DNA of 64,000 bases from UBA4479 sp963974935. Its GTDB lineage: Bacteria > Pseudomonadota > Alphaproteobacteria > Rhodospirillales > Casp-alpha2. The stretch spans positions 1 to 64,000 of the forward strand of contig CAXBEV010000004.1 in assembly GCA_963974935.1 (NCBI GenBank), read 5' to 3'. A program made the translations under genes and the position numbers. Position 1 is the first letter of the stretch, and every line of letters begins with the position of its first letter. The notes beneath the pieces are model-generated. The model was given only the letters and a program-made list of their open reading frames with translations. It ran no database searches and was not told the DNA's origin. Of the stretch, positions 52,103-60,960 are shown in pieces.

Positions 52103-52754
52103 CGGTGGCCTCCTTGAAACGCTGGACCCAATCGCCGATCTCGTCAGCACGTGTTTTCCAGGCGGCCCGGTTGACGCAGAGGCGCGACGAAATCTGACAA
52201 ATCGTCTCGATCTCGACCAAGCCGTTAGCTTCTAGCGTAGCACCCGTCGACACCAGATCGACGATACGTCGGCATAGCCCCAAGCTCGGTGCCAGTTCCA
52301 TGGCACCGTTGAGCTTGATGCATTCCGCCTGCACGCCGCGGGCGGCAAAGTGCTTGCGGGTCAGCGTCGGATATTTGGTGGCGACGCGCACCGACGACCA
52401 CGTGCGCGGATCGTCCTCACCGGCTAGGTCAACGGGCTCTGCCACCGACAAGCGGCAGTGGCCGACATCCAGATCCAACGGCGCATAGATTTCCGGATAG
52501 TCGAATTCCATCAACACGTCGTTGCCGGCAACGCCGAGATGCGCCGCGCCAAAAGCGACGAAAGTGGCGACGTCGAACGAGCGCACACGGATGATGTCGA
52601 CGTTCGGATGATTGGTGGTGAAGCGAAGCTGGCGTGCGTCCTTGTCGTCGAACGCGGCTTCGGGTTCGATCCCGGCGGCGCGCACGAGCGGCATAACTTC
52701 TTGCAATATCCGCCCCTTGGGGAGCGCGAGTACGATCTTTTCGTTGGCGGTCAC
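52086..52754 (-). CDS. hisG: ATP phosphoribosyltransferase, short form
   Basis: 222 residues, the short HisG without the regulatory C-terminal domain, so a HisZ partner should exist elsewhere. Family features are LALPKGRILQEVMPLVRAAG at the start, FVAFGAAHLGVAGNDVLME (PRPP loop) and LNGAMELAPSLGLCRRIVDLVSTG. It condenses ATP and PRPP in the first step of histidine synthesis. It overlaps hisD by 17 bases and starts the his-UPF0262-phosphatase operon. Confidence 0.96.
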   Translation of the reverse strand: MTANEKIVLALPKGRILQEVMPLVRAAGIEPEAAFDDKDARQLRFTTNHPNVDIIRVRSFDVATFVAFGAAHLGVAGNDVLMEFDYPEIYAPLDLDVGHCRLSVAEPVDLAGEDDPRTWSSVRVATKYPTLTRKHFAARGVQAECIKLNGAMELAPSLGLCRRIVDLVSTGATLEANGLVEIETICQISSRLCVNRAAWKTRADEIGDWVQRFKEATDAVAA

Positions 52755-52844
52755 GGTTCAAGCCTCATCACCAAATGCTAAATCGCGCCCTATGTAGAGG
52801 GTTTCGCCCGGTTTTTCCAGAAACTATCCGTGTTTCGGCGGCGT

Positions 52845-54176
52845 TTACGCGTCCGCTTCGGGCATACGCCATGCCGCTAAGATGCCGAAGACCGAAATCG
52901 CAGCCAGAAATGCCACCACCCAAGCCGCCCCCAGCGCCATGGCGACAAAGCCGAGCCCACCAGCAATCAAGGCGCTGACGCCGGCTAAGGTATTGGAAAG
53001 GGCAGTATAAAGCGGTCGCTCGTCTTTCGGCGCAGCGTCCACCAAATAGGTCTTACGTCCCAACCGCACGCCCGCTTCGGCGATACCGGCCAAAACGAAG
53101 ACCCCGGCGAACGCCCAGATCGCAAAGTTGCCAGGCACCACGTAGGCGCTGATCAGCGCGGCGATGGCGGACAGCGCACCCACGCCTGCCGCATACACGC
53201 AAACCCGCCTCGACGAGCGATCCGCAAGCCCGCCCCACATCCAACTGGCCAACATGTTGGCGGTGCCGACGGCAAAAATCAAAATGCCGAGTTCGCTGAG
53301 CCCGGCGCCCTGGCTTTGCTGCGCCAAAAGCGCGAAATAAGGCGGCGCCAGCTCGACCCCGATCACCAGAGCAATCCGCATCAACAAGTAACGTTTGAAG
53401 CTCGGGTCATCTTGGAAAAGGCGTAAACCTGCTTTGAGCTCGGCGGCCATGTTTCGCCCCCCCTCGGACGCGCCGGGGGTTTCATCAATCACCGCGAAGG
53501 CACCTGCGGCCACAAACCATAACAACGCCGCAGCCCCGATCAGCGCCGCGTAGACCGCGACATCACCGCCGCCACTGAGCCCGAATTTCAGACCCGCAGC
53601 GGCAAGCAGCGTCAACGCCCCGCCAATCGCCGCCCGGTTCGCCAGCATCCGCCCCCGCACGCCTTTGGGGATGGTCTTGCCGGTGACGTCTTGGAACGCG
53701 ACCGAGCCGATCCCGCTGGCGATACTGAACACCGTGAACAGCGCCAGCAGCGACCACGCCGCAAAGACCGGCGGCAACGCCAGCACCGCCACCGCCATCA
53801 ACACCAGACAAGCCGCTTGTGACGCCCCGGCACCGGCCCAGGCCCATTTGCGTTGCGCCAGGCCGCGAATGCGCGCCGCCACCAGCATTTGCGGGATCAA
53901 CGAGCCGGCCTGCTTGATCGGCACGAACCAGCCCGCCACCGCAACAGGTGCCCCGAGCGCCGAGACCAACCACGGCAGCACGAGCGTCGGGCTGACCAAT
54001 TGCTCGGCAAGCTTGGTGCAGGCGCCGTTAAAGACATTGAGCACGAAGTTCTTCGGGACTGCCGTGCATTGTTCATCAGGGATGGCACTACACGCACGCT
54101 CGGTCGCGTCATCGCCGCTGAGGATGGCATAAGCGCTTTGCAGCGGCTCGGTGTCGTCAAAAGATGTTTTCAGCAT
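52845..54176 (-). CDS. MFS transporter
   Basis: 443 residues with about twelve helices. The N-terminal 45 residues are soluble and contain three cysteines (DATERACSAIPDEQCTAV), which is unusual for MFS. Loop 2-3 has IRGLAQRKWAWAGAGA, and the central loop is FAVIDETPGASEGGRN. No specific family signature is obvious and the substrate is unknown. It is divergent from the IclR gene by 128 bases and lies beside hisG, separating it from murA. Confidence 0.85.
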   Translation of the reverse strand: MLKTSFDDTEPLQSAYAILSGDDATERACSAIPDEQCTAVPKNFVLNVFNGACTKLAEQLVSPTLVLPWLVSALGAPVAVAGWFVPIKQAGSLIPQMLVAARIRGLAQRKWAWAGAGASQAACLVLMAVAVLALPPVFAAWSLLALFTVFSIASGIGSVAFQDVTGKTIPKGVRGRMLANRAAIGGALTLLAAAGLKFGLSGGGDVAVYAALIGAAALLWFVAAGAFAVIDETPGASEGGRNMAAELKAGLRLFQDDPSFKRYLLMRIALVIGVELAPPYFALLAQQSQGAGLSELGILIFAVGTANMLASWMWGGLADRSSRRVCVYAAGVGALSAIAALISAYVVPGNFAIWAFAGVFVLAGIAEAGVRLGRKTYLVDAAPKDERPLYTALSNTLAGVSALIAGGLGFVAMALGAAWVVAFLAAISVFGILAAWRMPEADA

Positions 54177-54304
54177 GGGCCAGATATTGGAGGTGATGTC
54201 AGTTTTTCAACATATACCCGGACACCGCAATTATTAGAACAATATTTATAGTGACAGTACGTCGCGTTTTTTGCTTCACTCCAGAATCGAATTTCGAGGG
54301 AACG

Positions 54305-55081
54305 ATGGCAGAAAAACCGGAAACCAATTCGGCGATCCAAAAAGCACTCGCGGTCCTCGAGATCGTTACCGGCGATATACGCCCGATGAGCGTCGTCGAC
54401 ATTTCCGAAGAGCTCGGCCTGCCACGCCAGACTGTGCATCGGGTGATCCGCCAGCTCGAAGACCTCAATCTGCTGACCAAAGACCCGAGTCGGGAACGCT
54501 ACACCGCCGGCGAACGGCTCCGCACCCTGGCACTGCGCACCATCTCATCGTCGCAAAGCACGCGGGGCACGCATGCCATCCTAAAAAGTCTGGTCGACGA
54601 GGTGAATGAAACCTGCAACGTCGGCATGCTGGATGGACACGAGATCATCTACATCGACCGCGTCGAATGCGACTGGCCGTTACGTGTGCAGTTGAAAGCG
54701 GGCAGCCACGTGCCGGTGCACTGCACGGCAATCGGCAAGCTGATGCTGGCGCATTTGGATGAAGACGGTCGACGTCGGCTTTTGCACGGTGCACCGCTCC
54801 GCAAATATACCAAGTACACGATCACCGACCCCGCCCACCTAGAGGCACAGTTGGAGCAGATCGCAGCGCAGGGCTATTCAATTAACAAACAAGAAGACGC
54901 TATCGGCCTGATTGCCATGGCGGTGCCGGTGCGCGACCCGCAAGGCGATGTTGTCGCCGGGCTCGCCGTTCATGCCCCAGAGCCACGCTTCCCCATTGCC
55001 AAAGCCATCGAACACTTGGACTTGTTCCACAAAGCTGCGGACCGGATCGGGCAATCCATGTTCGAGACGTCAACTGAATAG
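54305..55081 (+). CDS. IclR-family regulator
   Basis: 258 residues from MAEKPETNSAIQKALAVLEI; the upstream 18 codons are open but not family-like, and GAGGGAAC precedes the ATG. The winged helix (about 10-70: DISEELGLPRQTVHRVIRQLE) is followed by the IclR effector domain (GSHVPVHCTAIGKLMLAHL, AVPVRDPQGDVVAGLAV). A terminator lies directly after the stop. The ABC-amidase genes follow in the same direction, so it probably controls uptake and hydrolysis of their substrate; the divergent MFS gene may share the regulation. Confidence 0.92.
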   Translation: MAEKPETNSAIQKALAVLEIVTGDIRPMSVVDISEELGLPRQTVHRVIRQLEDLNLLTKDPSRERYTAGERLRTLALRTISSSQSTRGTHAILKSLVDEVNETCNVGMLDGHEIIYIDRVECDWPLRVQLKAGSHVPVHCTAIGKLMLAHLDEDGRRRLLHGAPLRKYTKYTITDPAHLEAQLEQIAAQGYSINKQEDAIGLIAMAVPVRDPQGDVVAGLAVHAPEPRFPIAKAIEHLDLFHKAADRIGQSMFETSTE

Positions 55082-55083
55082 AC

Positions 55084-55112
55084 AAAAACCGTGACGTGAC
55101 GTCACGGTTTTT
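55084..55112. terminator. Two-way terminator after the IclR gene
   Basis: A perfect 13-base-pair stem, AAAAACCGTGACG with CGTCACGGTTTTT, around the loop TGA. The A- and T-tracts at either side allow termination in both directions. It starts three bases after the IclR stop. Confidence 0.92.
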
Positions 55113-55260
55113 GTTGACAGCGCGACGCAGACTCGGAATCCTATCATCCAAGGTCATTCAAGTTTATCGACGGTTTTACAGACCCGGTCGTGCCGGCCAT
55201 GACCAAAAACAAAAATATCCGGCAGCGGCTGTTCACCCATAACATGCAGGGAGAGCGAAA

Positions 55261-56259
55261 ATGCTGCATACGTTCCTCAAGAAGACCGCCTTAAAGACAG
55301 TGTTCGCCGGCGCACTTGCCGTCGTAGCGCTGAGCGCGAACGTCACCCCGGCCATGGCCACCGAGACCATCAACTTCGGCACCCAGCCGGCAACCATGCC
55401 GATCTACATTGCACGTGCCATGGGCGCACTCGACGAAGTCGAGAAAAAGCACGACGTGAAAATCGAGTTCAAAGTGTTCTCGTACGGCGCACCGGAAAAC
55501 CAAGCGCTTGCCGCCGGTGAACTGCAAATCGCATCGGCCGGCATGGGCCCGGCTATTGTTGCCGCCGCCCGTTTGCCCGCTAAGTTGCTGGCCATCTCGA
55601 TCCTTGAGCAGACCGCAATCATCATTCCCGCCGACTCGCCACTAAAATCTGTCAGCGAGTTGAAGGGTAAAAAGATCGCCTATCCAGGTAAAGGCTCGCA
55701 GCAGTATCCGCTGTTGGTCAAAGCCTTGGCCGACGCCGGCATCGATATCGGCGACGTCGAATTGTTCAAGACCAAAGGTTCCGATGTACCGACATTGCTC
55801 GCCAACAAGAGCGTCGACGCCGGCATCACGTGGGATCCACACGTCTCAAGCGCACTCGCATCGGGCAACGCAAAAGTGCTGATCAAGGCCGAGAAAATCC
55901 TGCCGATCAAAGCCGGTCACTACATCGGCAACGGCGTCTATGCGCGTATCGACTTCATCGAAGCGCGCCCTGAGCTGGTGCAAGACATCATCACCGCGAT
56001 CGTCAAAGCCATCGACTTCATTTTGAAGAACGAAGACACAGCGATCAAAATGTGGGCCGATGAAATCGGCTTTCCGGAAGATGTGATCCGCTTTGCAATC
56101 AAGGAAAAGATTTCCGTCTACAACTTGGATGTGGCACCGGAGGCATCGACCATCGACGCCTACACCAAATTCCTGAAAGACGCGGGCATCTTGAAGCCGG
56201 ATGACAATCCGCAGTTCGACGCCAGCTTTGCGCAAAACGCGCTGAAGATGGTCAAGTAA
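55261..56259 (+). CDS. ABC transporter substrate-binding protein, NMT1/SsuA type
   Basis: 332 residues with a signal peptide of about 33 residues (MLHTFLKKTALKTVFAGAL, cleavage near PAMA). The mature protein has the type II periplasmic-binding fold of the aliphatic sulfonate, taurine and thiamine-precursor family (FGTQPATMPIYIARAMGALD, ELKGKKIAYPGKGSQQYPLL, SVDAGITWDPHVSSAL). The ligand cannot be named. It is the first gene of the ABC-amidase unit, 148 bases after the IclR terminator. A GC-rich stem-loop follows its stop and may set a higher level of this subunit. Confidence 0.93.
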   Translation: MLHTFLKKTALKTVFAGALAVVALSANVTPAMATETINFGTQPATMPIYIARAMGALDEVEKKHDVKIEFKVFSYGAPENQALAAGELQIASAGMGPAIVAAARLPAKLLAISILEQTAIIIPADSPLKSVSELKGKKIAYPGKGSQQYPLLVKALADAGIDIGDVELFKTKGSDVPTLLANKSVDAGITWDPHVSSALASGNAKVLIKAEKILPIKAGHYIGNGVYARIDFIEARPELVQDIITAIVKAIDFILKNEDTAIKMWADEIGFPEDVIRFAIKEKISVYNLDVAPEASTIDAYTKFLKDAGILKPDDNPQFDASFAQNALKMVK

Positions 56260-56278
56260 CGCCGCACTGACCAAGATC

Positions 56279-56319
56279 GGGCGGCGCCCAGCGTGGCTAA
56301 AATCACCCGGACGCCGCCC
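56279..56319 (+). promoter_or_regulatory. Stem-loop between binding-protein and permease genes
   Basis: GGGCGGCG (56279-56286) pairs with CGCCGCCC (56312-56319), and the next bases pair after one mismatch. It sits 20 bases after the binding-protein stop. Intergenic hairpins here often stabilise the 5' mRNA so that the binding protein is made in excess. Confidence 0.55.
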
Positions 56320-56354
56320 ACTTTGCCCTGTCGTTCAAACACCTGAGGATACCC

Positions 56355-57122
56355 ATGAAATCCGCCGCAAAGCCGTTTGGATCATCAATCGTACCGTTTA
56401 TCTATGCCAGTTTATTTATTATCACGGTATGGCAGTTGGTGGTCACCTTCACCAATGCACACGTCGCCCTTCTGCCGCCGCCGCTGTTAACGGCTGAGAC
56501 GTTTTTCGAACTCATCATTTCCGGCGAATTATTTATTCACACGGGTGCGAGCTTAGGCCGCGTCGTCGCGGCCTGGTTACTGTCAGCGATCGTCGCGGTG
56601 CCGCTCGGCCTCGCCATGGGCCGTTTCTTGCGGTTCGAACGCGTGATGGACCCGCTGATAGAATTGTTCCGTCCGATCTCGCCACTGGCCTGGATCCCGC
56701 TTGCAATCCTATGGTTCGGTATCGGCGAGACCGGCAAGATTTTCATCATTTTTATCGCAACGTTTTTCCCGATCCTGTTGAACACGGTGTCCGGCGTTAA
56801 GGGCGTTGATCCAGTGCTGATCCGTGCCGGCCAAGTGCTTGGCTGCGACACCGACCGCGCACTGTTCACCAAAGTGATTTTGCCCGCCGCCATGCCGACC
56901 ATCGTCGTCGGCTTGCGGATTTCGTTCGGTACCGGCTGGGCCGCGATTATCGCAGCCGAGCTTGTCGCCGCCCAAGTAGGCCTCGGCTACCTGATCGCAG
57001 ACGGCATGGAAATCCTACGCTCCGATCTGGTGCTGGTCGGGATGATCACCATCGGTATTCTCGGTGTACTCATTGATGCCGTGTTCCGCATCCTCAACAA
57101 CCGTTTTGCGTGGGGCAGCTGA
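56355..57122 (+). CDS. ABC transporter permease (SsuC/TauC type)
   Basis: 255 residues with six helices. The cytoplasmic EAA-like loop that docks the ATPase is AAELVAAQVGLGYLIADGME. Other family marks are FRPISPLAWIPLAILWFGIG and FPILLNTVSGVKGVDP. It forms the membrane channel with the ATPase encoded directly downstream (start one base after its stop). It is expected to import the ligand of the preceding binding protein. Confidence 0.94.
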   Translation: MKSAAKPFGSSIVPFIYASLFIITVWQLVVTFTNAHVALLPPPLLTAETFFELIISGELFIHTGASLGRVVAAWLLSAIVAVPLGLAMGRFLRFERVMDPLIELFRPISPLAWIPLAILWFGIGETGKIFIIFIATFFPILLNTVSGVKGVDPVLIRAGQVLGCDTDRALFTKVILPAAMPTIVVGLRISFGTGWAAIIAAELVAAQVGLGYLIADGMEILRSDLVLVGMITIGILGVLIDAVFRILNNRFAWGS

Positions 57123-57123
57123 T

Positions 57124-57951
57124 ATGACCGACACCACTGATACGACCCTCAACACCAAGGGCATTACCATCAAACGGACCGCGGTCACATTTAACACCGA
57201 CACCGATTCCCCGGTCGAAGCACTGCGCCCAATTGATCTGGACATTGCACCCGGGGATTTCATCGCGCTGGTGGGGCCATCCGGCTGCGGTAAATCGACG
57301 TTACTAAATGTCTTAGCCGGTTTCATTAAGCCGACCTCGGGGTCTACATTCGTTGGCGACGAGCCGATCACCAAGCCCGACATCGACCATGGCGTGGTGT
57401 TTCAGGACTATGCCCTGTTCCCGTGGTTAAACGTGATCGACAACGTGGCGTTCGGGCTCGAACGTCAGGGTGTCGGCAAACAAGAACGCTATGCACGCGC
57501 GTTGGAAAACCTCGATATGGTCGGGCTTAAAGATTCGGCCTACAAAAAAGTGACCGAGCTATCTGGTGGCATGAAGCAACGTGTCGCCATCGCCCGCGTG
57601 TTTGCCACCGACCCCTCAATCATCTTAATGGACGAGCCGTTTGGTGCGTTGGACGCATTGACCCGACGCTTCTTGCAACATCAGCTTTTGGAAATCTGGC
57701 AGAAGAACCGAAAGACCGTGGTGTTTGTTACGCATTCGGTGCAAGAGGCCGTGTATCTCGCCAACCGCGTCATCGTTATGACGGCGCGGCCTGGGCGGAT
57801 CAAACTCGACCATCGGATCGACCTCGATCACCCACGCGATTTCACCAGCCCCGAATTCCGCGCCTTGGAAAAGCTCGTCTACGACCAACTGGACGAAGAA
57901 CTAGCCAAAACCTTCAGCCTCGAAGGTGGCCAAGGATATTCCAGTGACTGA
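57124..57951 (+). CDS. ABC transporter ATP-binding protein (SsuB/TauB type)
   Basis: 275 residues from the ATG at 57124; the frame is open further 5' inside the permease gene. Walker A is GPSGCGKSTLLN, the Q loop VVFQDYALFPWL, the signature LSGGMKQRVAIARV and Walker B IILMDEPFGALD, with the switch His in VFVTHSVQEA. It energises import with the permease before it. Its stop overlaps the amidase start. Confidence 0.96.
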   Translation: MTDTTDTTLNTKGITIKRTAVTFNTDTDSPVEALRPIDLDIAPGDFIALVGPSGCGKSTLLNVLAGFIKPTSGSTFVGDEPITKPDIDHGVVFQDYALFPWLNVIDNVAFGLERQGVGKQERYARALENLDMVGLKDSAYKKVTELSGGMKQRVAIARVFATDPSIILMDEPFGALDALTRRFLQHQLLEIWQKNRKTVVFVTHSVQEAVYLANRVIVMTARPGRIKLDHRIDLDHPRDFTSPEFRALEKLVYDQLDEELAKTFSLEGGQGYSSD

Positions 57952-59191
57952 GGCACAGGCGCGCGTTGACGGGGCGCTCAACCCATGCACCGACGCGGTC
58001 GAGGTTTTCCTGACCAAGGCCGCAGACATCGAGCCTACGCTGCAAGCGTTTCGCAACATCGATGCAGACCGGCTCCAACGTGAAGCCGCCGCCCTTGATG
58101 CCCTGCCCGTCTCGGCACGCGGACCGCTGCACGGCGTGCTGATCGCCGTCAAGGAAGTCTATGATGTGGCCGGCTATGAGTGCGGATGGGGCACGCCGAT
58201 CCACGCCGGACGGGTCCCGAAAGACGATTGCAACGCCATCAAAAAACTACGAAGCGGCGGCGCATTGATCGCCGGGATCACGGTGTCGACGGAATACGCT
58301 ATGTCACGCACCGGCCCCACCGTTAATCCGCATGATGCCACACGCTCACCCGGCGCGTCCTCGCAGGGGTCTGCGGCGGCGGTCGGCGCCGGATTGGTGC
58401 CGGCGGCATTGGGATCGCAGACCATCGGCTCGGTGATCCGGCCTGCGTCGTATTGCGGCTGCATCGGCATCAAGCCGACCTGGGGGCTGATCGACATTTC
58501 AGGCTCGATGCCGCTTTCAGGGGCGATTGATCACGCCGGCATCTTGGCTGCGGACCCGGATATAGCGTCTGCACTGCTGTCCGTATTGGCGCTGGATATC
58601 ACGCATATTGACGATACCGAGACGTTGCCGGTCAAAGTGTTGATCCCGTGGTACGAAGAAACTCATTCTGATGCCATGATGGCGGCGGTCGCGCGCGCCG
58701 CCGACACGCTCCGCAGTGCCGGACACAGCGTCGAAAACATCCAGCTGCCGGCCAAGATCGCCGAGAATGAAGAGCTCGCATTGGATACCATCCTCGCCTA
58801 TGGCATGTCGCGCCATCACGGCGGCGACCTCGCACGCGCACCGGAACAGATGTCTTCGCGCATCATCGATTACATCACGCGGGGTCACGATGTCAGCGAG
58901 TCCGCGTATGTCGAATCGTTAAACTTGCGCCGACATATGACCGATACGCTCACCGACCTGATCGGCAACGGGGTACTGTTGATGCCCGCCGCCACCGGGA
59001 TCGCACCCAAGCTCGAAGACGGTACCGGATCTCGTGCCCCACAGCGGCTTTGGACGCTCGCCGGCTTGCCGGCGATGACCGTACCGTTTGGCCTTGAGCA
59101 AAATATGCCGCTGGGTGTGCAGGTGATCGCCGGGCCGGGCGCAGACATGCGCGCGCTGAATATCGTACGGGCGCTTTTTAACGTAAGCTGA
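57944..59191 (+). CDS. Amidase signature family hydrolase
   Basis: About 415 residues from a GTG at 57944 with AAGGA seven bases upstream; a GTG at 57926 would add six residues. The catalytic lysine is in LIAVKEVYDVAG, the cis-serine in SPGASSQGSAAAVGAG, and the nucleophilic serine in GSQTIGSVIRPAS, giving the Ser-cisSer-Lys triad. It hydrolyses amides to acids and ammonia. The gene overlaps the ABC ATPase by eight bases, so the imported compound is probably an amide that this enzyme opens in the cytoplasm. Which amide is unknown. Confidence 0.92.
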   Translation: MTEAQARVDGALNPCTDAVEVFLTKAADIEPTLQAFRNIDADRLQREAAALDALPVSARGPLHGVLIAVKEVYDVAGYECGWGTPIHAGRVPKDDCNAIKKLRSGGALIAGITVSTEYAMSRTGPTVNPHDATRSPGASSQGSAAAVGAGLVPAALGSQTIGSVIRPASYCGCIGIKPTWGLIDISGSMPLSGAIDHAGILAADPDIASALLSVLALDITHIDDTETLPVKVLIPWYEETHSDAMMAAVARAADTLRSAGHSVENIQLPAKIAENEELALDTILAYGMSRHHGGDLARAPEQMSSRIIDYITRGHDVSESAYVESLNLRRHMTDTLTDLIGNGVLLMPAATGIAPKLEDGTGSRAPQRLWTLAGLPAMTVPFGLEQNMPLGVQVIAGPGADMRALNIVRALFNVS

Positions 59192-59218
59192 GTGCAGCGG
59201 TGCCTAGAGGTGAATGAA

Positions 59219-60490
59219 TTAAGCAGACCCGGAGGCGCGGCGAATATTTGCGCCGCATGCCGCCAGCTTTTCTTCGATCCGTTCGTAGCCCCGATCCAAG
59301 TGATAGACACGGTTGATCTCGGTCTCACCCTCAGCAGCGAGAGCCGCCAGCACTAAGGACACAGAGGCCCGCAAGTCCGTCGCCATCACCGGCGCACCTG
59401 AAAGGCCGTCCACACCGCGCACAATCGCAGACGCGCCGTGCACGTTGATGTCGGCGCCCATGCGGACCAATTCCGGCACGTGCATAAAACGGTTTTCAAA
59501 GATCGACTCGGTGATCATCGACGCCCCTTCGGCCAAGCTCATCAATGCCATAAACTGCGCCTGCATGTCGGTTGGAAAACCGGGGTAAGGCTCGGTCATC
59601 AAATCAACGCCGCGGATGCGACCGTTCTTTCGGGCCACGCGGACACCACCTTGGTCTTCGCTGACCTCGACACCGGCTCGGGACAACACGCCGAACACGG
59701 CCTCGTTGGTCGCCAATTGCGCACCGGTCAGCAGCACGTCGCCACCGGTGATGGCCGCCGCGATGGCATAGGTCCCGGTCTCGATCCGATCCGGTACGAT
59801 GTTGTGCGTTGCGGCGTTAAGTATGCGCACCCCTTGAATGCGGAGTGTATCTGTGCCGATGCCGGTAATATCCGCGCCCATGGCGTTGAGGCAATGTGCT
59901 AGGTCGGTGACCTCGGGCTCGCGCGCCGCGTTCGCGAGCACGGTTTCACCGTCCGCTAACGCAGCCGCCATCATCAGGTTTTCCGTGCCGCCGACGGTGA
60001 CGCTTGGGAAAATAATGTGCGCGCCCTTCAGACGACCGTCGACATGCGCGTTGATATAGCCACCTTCAAGCTCAATCACTGCGCCCATTTTTTCGAGCGC
60101 GCTCAGGTGCAGATCGACCGGCCGCGTACCGATCGCGCAGCCGCCCGGCAGACTGACCCGGGCTTTTCCGAATCTCGCCAGCAAAGGCCCCAGCACCAAA
60201 ACCGAGGCACGCATTTTACGCACAATGTCATAAGGCGCCGTGGTCTCGTTGGCGGGACCCGCATCAATTGTCACCTGTCGGGCGGCAGCATCAAAATCGA
60301 CCTTCGCACCCAACTCGGCCAAAAGATTGCCCATGGCGTGGATGTCGGCGACGCCCGGCAAGTTGTCCAACACCAACGGCTTATCGCTCAGCAATGCCGC
60401 AGCCATCAAAGGCAGGGCAGCATTTTTTGCGCCGCCGATGGGAATTTCGCCATGCAGCGGTGTGCCGCCGGTAATGATGATGCGATCCAT
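59219..60490 (-). CDS. murA: UDP-N-acetylglucosamine 1-carboxyvinyltransferase
   Basis: 423 residues. The N-terminal motif GGTPLHGEIPIGGAKNAAL and the loop LPGGCAIGTRPVDLHL with the phosphoenolpyruvate-binding Cys are typical of MurA, so fosfomycin sensitivity is expected. The C-terminal GEGETEINRVYHLDRGYERIE-like EINRVYHLDRGYERIEEKL is intact. It starts peptidoglycan precursor synthesis. It lies on the strand of the his and infA block from which the MFS-IclR-ABC-amidase genes now separate it. A small basic protein gene lies just upstream. Confidence 0.97.
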   Translation of the reverse strand: MDRIIITGGTPLHGEIPIGGAKNAALPLMAAALLSDKPLVLDNLPGVADIHAMGNLLAELGAKVDFDAAARQVTIDAGPANETTAPYDIVRKMRASVLVLGPLLARFGKARVSLPGGCAIGTRPVDLHLSALEKMGAVIELEGGYINAHVDGRLKGAHIIFPSVTVGGTENLMMAAALADGETVLANAAREPEVTDLAHCLNAMGADITGIGTDTLRIQGVRILNAATHNIVPDRIETGTYAIAAAITGGDVLLTGAQLATNEAVFGVLSRAGVEVSEDQGGVRVARKNGRIRGVDLMTEPYPGFPTDMQAQFMALMSLAEGASMITESIFENRFMHVPELVRMGADINVHGASAIVRGVDGLSGAPVMATDLRASVSLVLAALAAEGETEINRVYHLDRGYERIEEKLAACGANIRRASGSA

Positions 60491-60613
60491 AAGGTCTCCC
60501 GGTCGAAAATGACGAATTGCAAGCGTTACAGGCTTTTAGGCGACCGCCGCTCTCGCTGCAAGTGAGGGCACAGAGTTACCTGCATAGAAGGCGATAATAC
60601 GGCATCAGTATGA

Positions 60614-60784
60614 CTATTTAGGGGATTTTGGGGCGTTTTGGTCAGCATTATCGGACACAGACGCCGCTTTACGCTCAGCGCGCGCCTTGAACTGCGCCTT
60701 GCGGCGCTTCAGATTCTCCCGCAACGCTTGGGCCGAGCGGCCTTCACGTGCGGTTTCCGAGGGCGATTTGGTAAGCTTAGCCAT
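60614..60784 (-). CDS. Small basic protein upstream of murA
   Basis: 56 residues, shorter than usual gene-finding limits: it begins MAKLTKSPSETAREGRSAQA and continues LRENLKRRKAQFKARAERKA before a short acidic-neutral tail. The ATG (60782-60784) reads toward murA, which starts 123 bases later on the same strand. Codon use is GC-rich at third positions like its neighbours. Proteins of this kind with a LRENLKRRKAQ core are common upstream of murA-type genes in alphaproteobacteria, without known function. A role in RNA binding is only a guess from charge. Confidence 0.75.
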   Translation of the reverse strand: MAKLTKSPSETAREGRSAQALRENLKRRKAQFKARAERKAASVSDNADQNAPKSPK

Positions 60785-60960
60785 CGACGCCTCTATGCTG
60801 TTACATATCCCAACACCCTATGACATGCGCCACCCGCTTCAAAGATTTCTCTCAAGCATTGTCGAAACACTAGATCCGCGCGCAAGTGCACCATCTGTTA
60901 AACCTAATCCTAATGAATTGGCGGCAAAATCCAATCATTGACGCTTTAAAGGATCTTGTC

